A DNA stretch of 64,000 nucleotides. It comes from Arthrobacter sp. NicSoilB8 (GTDB lineage Bacteria; Actinomycetota; Actinomycetes; Actinomycetales; Micrococcaceae). A model generated the notes under the pieces. That model was not told the origin of the DNA and ran no database searches. It worked only from the letters and a program-made list of their open reading frames with translations. Location: positions 310,001-374,000 of the forward strand of contig NZ_AP024655.1 of assembly GCF_019977355.1 (NCBI RefSeq), read 5' to 3'. The translations under genes were made by a program, and so were the position numbers. Shown here piece by piece: positions 42,778 through 52,123 of this stretch; within the stretch, counting starts at the first letter, position 1; the number at the start of each line of letters is the position of its first letter.

Positions 42778-44379
42778 TCAGGCTGTGGCCGGGACTTTCT
42801 CAGCTTCGCCGCGCCCTGCGGCGGAGTCCGCGGCCGGTGCGACCATCGGCATGTCCATGTGCTCGAGGTCGATCAGCGGGTTCTCGTCCTGCGTCGCGAC
42901 CAGTTCGCGGGCCTCGGCCTGGGTGTCCACGCTGGGCATGGAGCCCGGCAGCGGCATCTGGGCCGATTCCTTGAGGAAGTAGATCGCCACGGCGCCGATC
43001 GCCGAGGTGGCCATCAGGTAGTAGGCCGGCATCATGTCATTGCCGGTGGCCGAGATGAGGGCCGCGACGATGAACGGGGTGGTGCCGCCGAAGATGGCAA
43101 CCGAGAAGTTGTACGCGATGCCCATGGCGCCGTAGCGGCTGGACGTCGGGAACTGCGCCGGCAGGGCAGACGCCAGGTTGGCCACGTAGAACGTCACCGG
43201 GAAGGCGATCAGGCCGAGGCCCAGCAGCGTGGACCAGATCTCGCCGACGCCGATCAGCAGGAATGCCGGGGCGGCCAGGACGACCGTGCTCAGGGCGCCG
43301 ATCCACAGCACCGGACGGCGGCCGATCCGGTCGGAGAGCTTGCCGGTCAGCGGGATGCAAAGGCTCATGATGACAAGCACCGGGATGGTCAGCAGGGTGC
43401 CGTGCACCTCGTCGTAGCCCTTGGACTCGGTGAGGTAGGTAGGCATGTACGACGTCAGGGCGTAGCCGGCGGTGTTGGCTGCAGCTACCAGGATCATGGC
43501 GACGATGATGGAGCGCCAGTAGGCCTTCACAATGCCCACCGGGCCCTTGGAGGCGGCCGTGTCAGCGGCGGTTGCGTCCTTGGCGAGGTTCTCCTGGGCG
43601 TCCAGGGTGGCCTGGAACTGCGGGGATTCCTCGATCTTGCTCCGGAAGTAAACAGCGATCAGGCCCAGCGGACCGGCCACGAGGAACGGAATCCTCCAGC
43701 CCCACTGCTCCATGGTGTCCTGGCCGAGGGTCAGCTGCAGCACGGACACGAGGGCGGCGCCGGCAGCGAAGCCGAGGTAGCTACCCATGTCCAGGAAGCT
43801 GGCGAAGAAGCCGCGGCGTTTGTCCGGGGCGTACTCGCTCACGAAGGTCGTGGCGCCGGCGTACTCGCCGCCGGTGGAGAAGCCCTGGATGACCTTGAAC
43901 AGGACCAGCAGGACCGCGGCCCAGATGCCGATCTGGGCGTAACCGGGCAGGAGGCCGACGGCGAAGGTGCTGGCAGCCATGATCATCAGAGTTGCGGCGA
44001 GAACCTTCTGGCGGCCGATCTTGTCGCCGAACCAGCCGAACACCACTCCGCCGAGGGGGCGGGCGATGAAGGTGGCGGCGAAGGTTCCCAGCAGGAACAG
44101 GGTCTGGACGGACTTATCCGCCTCCGGCAGGAATACCGGTCCCATGGTGGTGATCAGGTAGCCGAACACGCCGACGTCGTACCATTCCATGGTGTTACCC
44201 ACGATGGTGCCGCCCAGCGCCTTCTTGAGCATCGGCTGGTCGACCACGTTCACGTCGGACTCACGGAGTCGACGTCGGCGTAGCTTTGGCTTCTTCACAC
44301 CCTTGGGTGCGCTTTGGTTGGTTCCGCTGGCGTCTATAACGCCTGCTGAAGAGTCGGTCATGCTTCGGTCTGTGGGCAT
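42778..44379 (-). CDS. MFS transporter, MHS family (proline/betaine or organic-acid type)
   Basis: 533 residues, 12 membrane segments. MHS-family signatures: GNTMEWYDVGVFGYL at TM1, GWFGDKIGRQKVL, GGEYAGATTFVSEYAP and GKLSDRIGRRPVL. The family contains ProP (proline/betaine), KgtP (2-oxoglutarate), citrate and shikimate carriers; substrate unclear. There is a basic, Lys/Arg-rich N-terminus (KKPKLRRRRLR) and an acidic C-terminal tail. The ATG at 44379 has AGGAG 8 nt upstream and is preferred to the one at 44403. Confidence 0.9.
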   Translation of the reverse strand: MPTDRSMTDSSAGVIDASGTNQSAPKGVKKPKLRRRRLRESDVNVVDQPMLKKALGGTIVGNTMEWYDVGVFGYLITTMGPVFLPEADKSVQTLFLLGTFAATFIARPLGGVVFGWFGDKIGRQKVLAATLMIMAASTFAVGLLPGYAQIGIWAAVLLVLFKVIQGFSTGGEYAGATTFVSEYAPDKRRGFFASFLDMGSYLGFAAGAALVSVLQLTLGQDTMEQWGWRIPFLVAGPLGLIAVYFRSKIEESPQFQATLDAQENLAKDATAADTAASKGPVGIVKAYWRSIIVAMILVAAANTAGYALTSYMPTYLTESKGYDEVHGTLLTIPVLVIMSLCIPLTGKLSDRIGRRPVLWIGALSTVVLAAPAFLLIGVGEIWSTLLGLGLIAFPVTFYVANLASALPAQFPTSSRYGAMGIAYNFSVAIFGGTTPFIVAALISATGNDMMPAYYLMATSAIGAVAIYFLKESAQMPLPGSMPSVDTQAEARELVATQDENPLIDLEHMDMPMVAPAADSAAGRGEAEKVPATA

Positions 44380-44750
44380 TTGGGCCACTCCTATGGAGGT
44401 CATTTGCTTGCGACTTGTAGCTGCCCCGCTCTGGGCAGGCTTTCAATTTTACGGGATTTCTCTGGAGTTTCCGAGTTCGGTGCCGTATGATCCGGCACTT
44501 CGGAGAACATTTGGGGGCAATACGCCAAATTCTTTTGCCCCGTCTCGCCGCGCGGTTACAGGGAACGGGCGTTGTCCGCGGCGCCGCGACCAAAATTTTC
44601 CGCACCGGCGCTCAAAGACGCCTGATTTTGGCCGGGATCCGGGCCCCAGGGAAGTCCGCCGGAGGCTACTACAGACATCTCATCCCTGCAGTCCTACGAT
44701 TGATGGACACTTCATTTCACAGCGGTTGTTTACAGCGGAAAGGAAGATCA
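44380..44750. other. 371-bp intergenic region between divergent genes
   Basis: Contains the promoters for the MHS transporter (minus) and the small gene at 44751 (plus). GC is lower than average and there is a short hairpin (GCTGCCCcgctctGGGCAGg type) near 44420. I saw no coding sequence. Confidence 0.5.
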
Positions 44751-45005
44751 ATGGCGGATCATCAGTTCGGGGAAGAAATCCAGCCCGAGGTCGCGAGTCA
44801 TCTGGCCCAGTCCATGGCCGAGGCCCCCGGGCCGGAGTCCCAGCCGCACGTTCCCCCGGCGGCGGAAGGCCAGCAATGGCCGGACGGCAGCGGCAAGCAC
44901 CGTCATCCCAAGGACCGCGATACCGCCCGCGGGCGGCAGGGCCAGCAGGTGGCCACCGCGGCAATCCACCGGCAGAGCCGTCCGCAGATGCCCCACCACG
45001 ACTAG
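44751..45005 (+). CDS. Small hypothetical hydrophilic protein
   Basis: 84 residues, ATG at 44751 after AAAGGAAG. Very hydrophilic, rich in His, Gln, Pro and Arg (HRHPKDRDTARGRQGQQ), likely disordered. No family recognised. It converges on ligD. Confidence 0.5.
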   Translation: MADHQFGEEIQPEVASHLAQSMAEAPGPESQPHVPPAAEGQQWPDGSGKHRHPKDRDTARGRQGQQVATAAIHRQSRPQMPHHD

Positions 45006-45020
45006 GGCCTGCTGCTGTAG

Positions 45021-47858
45021 CTAGGGACCGGCAACAGGTTCGACCACAACCTCGGCTGGCGTCTTGTCCAGGCGCCAGCCGCGCCACACCGGGTGCCTGA
45101 GTTTCCCGCTGCCGGTCCAATCTCCGAAGGTGACCTCGCCGACGAGTTTCGCGCTCACCCAGTGGGCGTCGGCGGCATCGGCTTCCGGCACGTCCTGGAA
45201 CGGGGAAGTCTTCCGCGGCAGCGCGTCCAGTTGTTGCCTGAGTTCCTTAAGTTCACGGGCGCTGAAGCCGCTGCCCACCCGGCCCACGTACCGTAGCTTC
45301 GGGCCGTCCGGGATTCCCAGCAGCAGCGAACCCACGGATTCCCGGCGCTCGCCCTTCCCGGGCCGCCAGCCGCCGACCACCACCTCCTGCGTCCGCTCCA
45401 CCTTGAGCTTGAGCCAGGACCGGCTGCGCTGGCCGACGTAGCGGCCGTCCGTGCGCTTGGCCATGACACCCTCCAGACCTACCTCCGCGGCGCTTTCCAG
45501 GATGTGCGCGATGTCGAGGTGGCGTGCGGCGTCGCCGCCGATCACGCCGGAGAGGTCCACGGGGCCGCCTGACGGGCGGAAGAAGCGCTCGAGCCGCCGC
45601 CGGCGCTCGCTGAGCGGCAGGCGCCGCAGGTCCTCGCCGGCGTCGAAGAGCAGATCGAACAGCATCAGCCGCACCGGCGTCGACTCCTGCGCCTTCGCGA
45701 CTTCGGCGGCCTTCGTGAGTTTCATGCGCCCCTGCAGCCGGCCAAAGTCGGGCCTGCCAGTGCGGCCGAAGGCGATGATCTCGCCGTCGGCGACGAAGCC
45801 CTGCTCCGGCCAGCAGGACCGGTCCGTCAGTTCCGGGTAGCTCGCGGACATGTCGTTGCCGTTACGGCTGATGAGCCGGACTTGCGTGGTGTCGCCGACG
45901 ATCAGCGCCCGGACGCCGTCCCATTTGAGTTCCAGCTGCCAGTCCTTGTCCGCGAGGTCGGCAGCGGTCCCGGCGCTGGCCAGCATCGGGCTGAAACCCG
46001 TGGCATCCGGAGCCGGGCCGGGGGACGGGGCCGGCTCCGCTCCCGTCTCCTTCTCCTTCTCCGGTCCCGCCATTGCCGCGGGTGACCCCGGTGACCCGGG
46101 TGCCGCCGCCGGCCCGGTGTCGTGATGCGCGGTGTGCTCTGCGTCGGGCTCTGCTTCCGGCCGTGTGCCGGGCTCTTGACCCGCACCCCGGTGCCCTTTG
46201 TGCGCGCCCGCCGGGTCCATGAGATGGATGAGCCACTGGTCATCGGCCTGGCCGGTGTGAATGAGGGCGAACCTGCGCGTGCCGCCCAGGCCGCCGTCCG
46301 CCGTGCCTGTCAGCGTGGCGATGACCTCCTTGCCGGCGATCCACTTTTCGCATTCGTAGTAGCCGTGGTCCCAGATGCTGACCGTCCCGGCGCCGTACTG
46401 GCCCTTGGGTATAACTCCCTCGAAGTCGGCGTAGTCCAGCGGGTGGTCCTCGGTCTGGACCGCGAGGTGGTTCTTGGCCTTGCTGGTAGGAACGCCCCTG
46501 GGCAATGCCCAGGACACGAGCACGCCGTCGCGTTCGAGCCGGAAGTCGTAGTGCAGCCGGCTGGCGTGGTGTTCCTGGATGACAAAGGACTCTCGGAGCA
46601 CTCCGGCGTCCGTGCCCGTGCCACCGCCGGTGCCCGGGGCGGTGTCCCTGCTGCGGCGGGACTCCGCCGTGAACGGCTCCGGGGTGGCGGCCGCATCCCG
46701 CTTGGCGCGGTAGGACTCCAGCCGGGGATCGTCGGCGCCCCCGCCGCCCGTCGTGGCCGCGGCTGAACCCGTTCCGGCTGCTGAACCTCTGCCCGGCGTC
46801 GGGCTGTCGTCCGTGCTGCCGGACGGCGGTGTGTTGGCTGCGGTGTCGCCCGGGTGGCCGGGCGCGCTCCCGCCACCGGCGCTGCGGCCTCCGGAGATCG
46901 CCGCAAACGGGTCCTTGCCGGACTGCACGCGCTTCATGACCTCGTGGTAGTCCAGCTGGCGCAGGGAGGGGGAGTTAAGCTCTCGCCACGTCCGGGGCGC
47001 CGCAACGGTGGGCCGCAGCCGGCCGCGCAGCGAGTACGGCGCGATCGTGGTCTTCGCGGCGCTGTTCTGGCTCCAGTCGACCAGGACCTTGCCGCTGCGC
47101 AGGGCCTTCTTCATGTCGCTGACCACGAGGTCCGGGTGGTCCGCCTCCAGGGCCCGTGCCAGTTCGTGGGCGAAGTCGGAGATCTGCTCCGAGCTCCGGG
47201 TCCCGTCCAGCGCCGCGTAGAGGTGGATGCCCTTGCTCCCGGACGTCACGGGGACGGCGTCCAGGCCCACGTCCTGCAGGATGCTGCGGGCCAGCCCCGC
47301 GACTTCCGCGCATTCCGCCAGTCCGGCTCCGTCGCCGGGGTCCAGATCCAGTACCATCCGGTCCGGTGGCAGGGCATTGCCGTGCGAATCCACCCGCCAC
47401 TGAGGCACATGGATTTCCAGGGCCGCGATCTGGGCGAGCCAGGCGAGGGTGGCGGCGTCATTGACCAGCGGGTATTGGTTGGTGCGCTCTTTGTGTTTGA
47501 TGGCTGCCCGGGAAATCCAGCCGGGCGCCGATTCGTCCAGATTCTTTTGGAAGAACACCTGCCCCGGCTCCTCCGAGGTTCCCACGCCGTGGACCCAGCG
47601 CTTCCGCGTGGCGGGCCGGTTCCGGACTGCCGGGATCAGCACCGGTGCGACCGCGGCGTAGTAGGCAAGGACGTCGGCCTTGGTGGTGCCGGTCTCCGGG
47701 TACATGACCTTGTCCAGGTTGGTCACAACCAGCTCGCGGCCGCCCACCCGGACCCGCTGCCTGCCGTTTGCCGGGCCTGTATTGTCCCGCTGGGGGACCC
47801 GCCGGGTGTCCGGCTCAGCATCCCGCCGGGCGTCCGGCCCGGTGTTTCGCTCAGTCAA
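45021..47858 (-). CDS. ligD: Multifunctional ATP-dependent DNA ligase LigD (NHEJ)
   Basis: 945 residues in the mycobacterial order: polymerase/primase domain (catalytic LDLDPGDG, about 167), 3'-phosphoesterase (QEHHASRLHYDF, about 428; later HPLDYADFEG, IPKGQYGAG) and ligase domain with the adenylated Lys in ELKWDGVRA (about 644) and SWLKLKV as motif V. Two long Pro/Gly/Ser/Thr-rich linkers (about 320-400 and 570-620) explain the length, ~190 residues more than M. tuberculosis LigD. It repairs double-strand breaks together with Ku, encoded divergently 40 bp away. The first codon is probably TTG at 47858, without an obvious ribosome-binding site. Confidence 0.96.
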   Translation of the reverse strand: MTERNTGPDARRDAEPDTRRVPQRDNTGPANGRQRVRVGGRELVVTNLDKVMYPETGTTKADVLAYYAAVAPVLIPAVRNRPATRKRWVHGVGTSEEPGQVFFQKNLDESAPGWISRAAIKHKERTNQYPLVNDAATLAWLAQIAALEIHVPQWRVDSHGNALPPDRMVLDLDPGDGAGLAECAEVAGLARSILQDVGLDAVPVTSGSKGIHLYAALDGTRSSEQISDFAHELARALEADHPDLVVSDMKKALRSGKVLVDWSQNSAAKTTIAPYSLRGRLRPTVAAPRTWRELNSPSLRQLDYHEVMKRVQSGKDPFAAISGGRSAGGGSAPGHPGDTAANTPPSGSTDDSPTPGRGSAAGTGSAAATTGGGGADDPRLESYRAKRDAAATPEPFTAESRRSRDTAPGTGGGTGTDAGVLRESFVIQEHHASRLHYDFRLERDGVLVSWALPRGVPTSKAKNHLAVQTEDHPLDYADFEGVIPKGQYGAGTVSIWDHGYYECEKWIAGKEVIATLTGTADGGLGGTRRFALIHTGQADDQWLIHLMDPAGAHKGHRGAGQEPGTRPEAEPDAEHTAHHDTGPAAAPGSPGSPAAMAGPEKEKETGAEPAPSPGPAPDATGFSPMLASAGTAADLADKDWQLELKWDGVRALIVGDTTQVRLISRNGNDMSASYPELTDRSCWPEQGFVADGEIIAFGRTGRPDFGRLQGRMKLTKAAEVAKAQESTPVRLMLFDLLFDAGEDLRRLPLSERRRRLERFFRPSGGPVDLSGVIGGDAARHLDIAHILESAAEVGLEGVMAKRTDGRYVGQRSRSWLKLKVERTQEVVVGGWRPGKGERRESVGSLLLGIPDGPKLRYVGRVGSGFSARELKELRQQLDALPRKTSPFQDVPEADAADAHWVSAKLVGEVTFGDWTGSGKLRHPVWRGWRLDKTPAEVVVEPVAGP

Positions 47859-47898
47859 CGGTCTTCACCTCCGAACCGCTCTGGTGTTCACTTGTCCC

Positions 47899-49002
47899 AT
47901 GAGAGCCATCTGGAAGGGCGCGATCGCATTCGGGCTGGTCAACGTGCCGGTCAAGGTCTACAGCGCGACCGAGGACCACGACATCAGCCTGCATCAGGTC
48001 CACAACGCCGACGGCGGACGGATCCGCTACCAGCGCCGCTGCGAGGTCTGCAGCAAGATCATCGACTATGAGGACATCGACAAGGCCTACGAGGACGACG
48101 GCCGCACGGTGATGCTGACCCGGGAGGAACTGAAATCCATCCCCGCGGAGAACAGCCACGAGATCGACGTCGTGCAGTTCGTCCCGGCGGACCAGCTCGA
48201 TCCCATCATGTTCGAGAAGAGCTATTACCTGGAACCTGACTCCAAGTCGCCGAAGGCCTATGTGCTGTTGCGGCGTGCCCTCGAGGACACCGACCGGGTG
48301 GCGATTGTCCAGTTCGCCCTGCGCGAGAAGACCCGGCTGGGTGCGCTGCGGATCCGCGGCGACATCCTGATGCTGCAGTCGCTTCTGTGGGCCGACGAAG
48401 TGCGCGAGGCCAGCTTCCCGGCGCTCGAAACCTCGATCCGCATCTCCGCCCAGGAACGTGAAATGTCCGCCGCCCTGGTGGATTCGATGGCCGCCGATTT
48501 TGAGCCCGAACAGTTCACGGACGACTACCAGCTCCAGCTGCGCCAGCTCATCGACGCGAAGCTGGAGAAGGGGGAATCCCTCGACACCGAGGAGACGTTT
48601 GGCGCCGTCGCGGCCGAAGCCGGCACCGGCGAAGTGATTGACCTGATGGAGGCACTCAAGCGGAGCCTCGAGAAGAAGCGCGGCGGCGGGGCGTCCGCGG
48701 GCGGAACGGCAGAGTCCGCCGGGGCCGGGGACGCCCCCAAGAAGGCGGCGGGCGGCGGGACGAAGGCCGCGGCTTCCTCCGGGGCGCCGGCCAGATCCGC
48801 CTCCACGGCTTCCGGATCCAAGCCCGCGTCCAAGCCGGCCGTCCGCAGGACTCCTGCCTCCAGGACAGCCGCCTCCAAAACTGCCGCGGACAAGGCCGGT
48901 GACAGCGACGCCGGGGCCGGCAAGAGTGCAGCTGCGAAGGGTGCGGCCCCCAAGACGGCTGCCGCCAAAGCCCCGGCGGCACGAGCGCGCAAGGGTGCCT
49001 GA
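47899..49002 (+). CDS. ku: Non-homologous end-joining protein Ku
   Basis: 367 residues from the ATG at 47899. Ku core about 1-255: MRAIWKGAIAFGLVNVPVKVY, CEVCSKIIDYEDI, then the bridge and ring elements (LREKTRLGALRIRGDILML). The C-terminal ~110 residues are a low-complexity Ala/Lys/Pro/Ser tail of the kind seen in actinobacterial Ku, which binds DNA and supports end sliding. Bacterial Ku is a homodimer that loads LigD. The gene shares a 40-bp divergent promoter region with ligD. Confidence 0.96.
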   Translation: MRAIWKGAIAFGLVNVPVKVYSATEDHDISLHQVHNADGGRIRYQRRCEVCSKIIDYEDIDKAYEDDGRTVMLTREELKSIPAENSHEIDVVQFVPADQLDPIMFEKSYYLEPDSKSPKAYVLLRRALEDTDRVAIVQFALREKTRLGALRIRGDILMLQSLLWADEVREASFPALETSIRISAQEREMSAALVDSMAADFEPEQFTDDYQLQLRQLIDAKLEKGESLDTEETFGAVAAEAGTGEVIDLMEALKRSLEKKRGGGASAGGTAESAGAGDAPKKAAGGGTKAAASSGAPARSASTASGSKPASKPAVRRTPASRTAASKTAADKAGDSDAGAGKSAAAKGAAPKTAAAKAPAARARKGA

Positions 49003-49034
49003 GGCCGTGGGCCGGGACGCCGCGGCCATCGGCG

Positions 49035-49319
49035 TCAGGAGTTCCGCAGGGCGGAGATAAGCTCGCTCTTTTTCTTCGCCGAGTATCCCTTGAGGCCGAT
49101 CTCCTTGGCGCGCTCCTTGAGCTGCGGAACGGTCCAGTCCTCGTAGTCTCCCGCCTTGCCGCCTTTGCGGCCCACGGCGGAGCGGCCGCGTTTGGCGGCG
49201 GCATTGGAGACCCGCGCGGCTTTTTGCTTCGATGCGCCGTCCTCAAGCAGCTTCTCGTAGAGTTCGGGGTCCTTGATGCTGGGGCTCTCTGAGCCGGGCT
49301 CGCCCTTCTTCGTTGGCAT
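49035..49319 (-). CDS. Small SAP/Rho-N-like domain protein
   Basis: 94 residues: basic Ala/Lys-rich first half (KLLEDGASKQKAARVSNAAA, KRGRSAVGRKGGK) and a C-terminal helix-turn-helix-like SAP/Rho N-terminal motif (WTVPQLKERAKEIGLKGYSA). Family known as DUF7218-like; probably binds nucleic acid. It is commonly found near ku/ligD in actinobacteria, which fits a DNA-associated role. Confidence 0.8.
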   Translation of the reverse strand: MPTKKGEPGSESPSIKDPELYEKLLEDGASKQKAARVSNAAAKRGRSAVGRKGGKAGDYEDWTVPQLKERAKEIGLKGYSAKKKSELISALRNS

Positions 49320-49469
49320 GGCTTTCCGCTCATCTCCTTCGGCCGGGAACCAGTCCGGCGGTGGCCGGCGGACGGTGCCGCCGCGGATTCCAAACTAGCG
49401 GCGCCGCCGTGCGGTGACAAGCATTTACCAAGTTCACTGACAAGAGTTGCCCTGACGGTCCGCCGCCAG

Positions 49470-49536
49470 AGCAACGCGGGGTCACTTAGCGCCCAAGTTC
49501 CCCGGTGGAATGGGCCGTAAGTGACCCCGCGTTGCT
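49470..49536. repeat. 67-bp palindromic repeat, copy 1
   Basis: Begins AGCAACGCGGGGTCACTTAG and ends with its inverted complement (AAGTGACCCCGCGTTGCT); the centre CGCCCA/TGGGC is weaker. A second 67-bp copy with near-identical arms is at 60367-60433. Intergenic, between the SAP-like gene and HPr. Confidence 0.92.
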
Positions 49537-49564
49537 TCGGAACCAGGCGCCGACCGGCAACGCG

Positions 49565-49603
49565 AAGGCCCGGCCGGCCCCTCGTCGGGGGCGGCCGGGC
49601 CTT
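49565..49603 (-). terminator. Terminator of the HPr gene
   Basis: A 16-bp stem (AAGGCCCGGCCGCCCC type, one bulged G) with a 6-nt loop, 55 bp after the HPr stop. Symmetrical enough to work in either direction; the T-rich side faces plus. Confidence 0.75.
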
Positions 49604-49657
49604 CTTGTACTGCCGGGTTACTACAGGGTCTCCGTGCGCGGGCGCCGGAGGGCGAGG

Positions 49658-49939
49658 CTATTCGGCGTCGTGATCCGTCTCGAGGATCTGCACGAGACGT
49701 TCCAGGGCGGCGTCGGCGCCTTCACCCTCGGCACGCAACACCACAACCTCGCCGTGCGAGGCGCCCAGGCTCATCAGCGACAGGATGCTGGCGGCGTCCA
49801 TGGCCTCGTCCTCCGGCTCGCCCAGGCGGGCAATCGTGATCTCGAGGCTGTCGAACTCGCCCGCAGCCTCGGCGAAGATGGCGGCCGGACGGGCGTGCAG
49901 CCCAACGCGGCTGGCAATGGTGGCGTTACGTTCGGTCAT
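49658..49939 (-). CDS. ptsH: Phosphocarrier protein HPr
   Basis: 93 residues. The phospho-His site is SRVGLHARPA (His15) and the regulatory-type Ser46 region is AASILSLMSLG. HPr passes phosphate from EI to the fructose EII encoded just upstream on the same strand (85-bp gap). The C-terminus is acidic. The gene has its own ribosome-binding site (AAGGAG) 6-7 nt before ATG. Confidence 0.96.
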   Translation of the reverse strand: MTERNATIASRVGLHARPAAIFAEAAGEFDSLEITIARLGEPEDEAMDAASILSLMSLGASHGEVVVLRAEGEGADAALERLVQILETDHDAE

Positions 49940-50023
49940 TTCTGCTCCTTGAAGTCAGCTTGTGGATATCAGCTGTGAATATCTGCTTGGAAAAATCGTC
50001 CGGAACTGTCGGCGACGACTGGC

Positions 50024-52123
50024 TCAGGCGGCTACGGGAACCGATTCCACCGTACCAACCGGCTTCTTCACTGCCCAGCGCTTGAGGCCGATCACGGCGA
50101 ACGCACTGACGACCGTGCCGGCCGCGATCGCGACGACGAACATCAGGAAGTTGTCGATCGCAAAGAAGACGAAGATTCCGCCGTGCGGGGCCTTGGACCC
50201 CACGCCTGCCGCCATCGATATTGCACCGGTCACGGCACCGCCGAGCATGCTGGCGGGAATGACCCGCAGCGGGTCCGCTGCGGCGAACGGAATGGCGCCT
50301 TCAGAGATGAAGGAGGCACCCAGCAGCCACGCGGCCTTGCCGTTTTCAATTTCAGCCAGGCTGAAAAGCCGCCTGTTCAGTACGGTCGCGGCCAGCGCCA
50401 TGGCCAGCGGCGGGACCATGCCGGAGGCCATCACGGCCGCCATGATCTGGTACGGCGCCTGGTTGGTGAGGGAAGCTGCTCCCAGACCGGCGACGGCGAA
50501 CGAGTAGGCAACCTTGTTGACGGGTCCGCCGAGGTCGAAGCACATCATCAGGCCAAGGACAATGCCCAAGGCGATGGCGCTGGCACCGGTGAGGCTGGAC
50601 AGCCAGTTGTTGAGCCCGACGGTGACCGCCGCGACGTACCGGCCCAGGAACGCGAAGAGCAGGCCGGAAGCAACGATGGACGCCACGAGCGGGATAATGA
50701 CCACCGGCATCAGGCCGCGCAGCCAGCGGGGCACCTGGAGCTTGCCAATCGAATGTGCCACGTAGCCGGCGAGCAGGCCGCCGACGATGCCGCCAAGGAA
50801 CCCTGCACCCATAAAGACGGCAACGGCGCCGGACACGAAACCCGGGGCGATGCCCGGCCGGTCAGCGATAGCGTAGGCGATGTAGCCGGCCAGGGCGGGC
50901 ACGAGGAAGCCGAGGGACAGGGCACCGATCTTGAAGAACACGGCACCCAGGAAGGCGCCCAGCGGGCCCCAGGCCAGTTCCGGGTACACCGTGGGCAGGT
51001 TGAACAGGCTGTTCTCCGCAAGGATCTTGTCCGCGAAGGCAGTAATGTCGTAGCCGCCCATCAGGAAGCCGAGGGCGATCAGCAGACCGCCGCCGGCGAC
51101 GAACGGGATCATGTAGCTGACACCGGTGAGCAGTGCCTTCTTCAGCTTGGTGCCGATGTGCTCGCCCTTCTCCTCGGCGTCGTGTTCGGCCTGGTCCTCA
51201 GCGAAGTGCGGGACGCGGCGGGCGTGCGGGTTGTCCGCGGCCGCGAGTGCTTCCGCAACCATCTTGTCCGGTTCGTCGATACCGCGCTTGACCGGCGCAT
51301 TGATCACCGGTTTGCCGGCGAAGCGCTCTTTGCCGCGCACGTCCACGTCCACGGCGAAGATTACGGCGTCGGCGGCGGCGATCACGGCGGGGTCAAGGGC
51401 CTTGGCGCCGGAAGACCCCTGGGTTTCGACCTGCAGGTCCACGCCGACTTCCTTGGCCGCGGCGACGAGCGAGTCGGCGGCCATGTAGGTGTGGGCGATG
51501 CCGGTGGGGCAGGCTGTCACGGCGACGAGTCGCTTGGGGCCCTTGGCCTTCGCTGCGCCTTCGCCAGCGGCACCCGCTGCACCCGCGGCGGTGCCTGCAG
51601 CGGCACCAGCGGCGGCGGCGGCCGGTACTGCAGCAACCGGTGCTTCAGCGGCGTGGGTGGCGGGCTTGTCCGCCAGTGCGGCTTCGACGAGCTCCACAAT
51701 CTCCGCCTGGGACTTCGCGGCGCGCAGGCTGGCCGTGAAGTCCTTCTTGATCAGGGACCGCGCCAGCTTCGAGAGCAGCTTCAGGTGCTCCTGGTCCGCG
51801 CCCTCAGGAGCGGCAATGAAGAAGATCAGGTCCGCGGGGCCGTCCTTGGCGCCAAAATCGACCGGCTGGGACAGCCGCGCCATTGCCAGGGTAGGCTCGG
51901 TGACCGCCGTCGAGCGGCAGTGCGGGATCGCGATGCCGCCGGGGACACCCGTGGCGGTCTTGGACTCCCGGGCGAAGGCGTCGGCGAACAAGCCCTCGAC
52001 CTCGGTGGCCCGTCCGTTGGCTGCAACTCTGCCTGCCAAGTGCCGGATCACGTCCTCGGGCGTGTTGCCCAGATTCTGGTCGAGCTCGACCAGTTCGGTG
52101 GTAATGAGCTGAGTCACTGTCAA
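50024..52123 (-). CDS. fruA: PTS fructose transporter, fused IIA-IIB-IIC (FruA)
   Basis: 699 residues with three modules. IIA about 1-150 with active His in GIAIPHCRS (about 68); IIB about 195-300 with active Cys in VTACPTGIAHTYMAA (about 207); IIC about 325-690 with nine or so membrane segments and the GGAVTGAISMA loop. A Gly/Ala-rich linker (residues ~155-190) joins IIA to IIB. It phosphorylates fructose to fructose-1-phosphate during uptake. Its start overlaps the fruK stop by 4 bp. Confidence 0.96.
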   Translation of the reverse strand: MTVTQLITTELVELDQNLGNTPEDVIRHLAGRVAANGRATEVEGLFADAFARESKTATGVPGGIAIPHCRSTAVTEPTLAMARLSQPVDFGAKDGPADLIFFIAAPEGADQEHLKLLSKLARSLIKKDFTASLRAAKSQAEIVELVEAALADKPATHAAEAPVAAVPAAAAAGAAAGTAAGAAGAAGEGAAKAKGPKRLVAVTACPTGIAHTYMAADSLVAAAKEVGVDLQVETQGSSGAKALDPAVIAAADAVIFAVDVDVRGKERFAGKPVINAPVKRGIDEPDKMVAEALAAADNPHARRVPHFAEDQAEHDAEEKGEHIGTKLKKALLTGVSYMIPFVAGGGLLIALGFLMGGYDITAFADKILAENSLFNLPTVYPELAWGPLGAFLGAVFFKIGALSLGFLVPALAGYIAYAIADRPGIAPGFVSGAVAVFMGAGFLGGIVGGLLAGYVAHSIGKLQVPRWLRGLMPVVIIPLVASIVASGLLFAFLGRYVAAVTVGLNNWLSSLTGASAIALGIVLGLMMCFDLGGPVNKVAYSFAVAGLGAASLTNQAPYQIMAAVMASGMVPPLAMALAATVLNRRLFSLAEIENGKAAWLLGASFISEGAIPFAAADPLRVIPASMLGGAVTGAISMAAGVGSKAPHGGIFVFFAIDNFLMFVVAIAAGTVVSAFAVIGLKRWAVKKPVGTVESVPVAA

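Noticed and set aside
42721..44283. 520-codon plus-strand frame opposite the MHS transporter
   Set aside because: Shadow of a clear 12-helix transporter; no recognisable domain.
44748..44999. Minus-strand 83-codon frame opposite the small gene at 44751
   Set aside because: The plus-strand frame has the ribosome-binding site; the minus frame has none and is Arg/Gly/Leu-rich shadow, though neither is certain.
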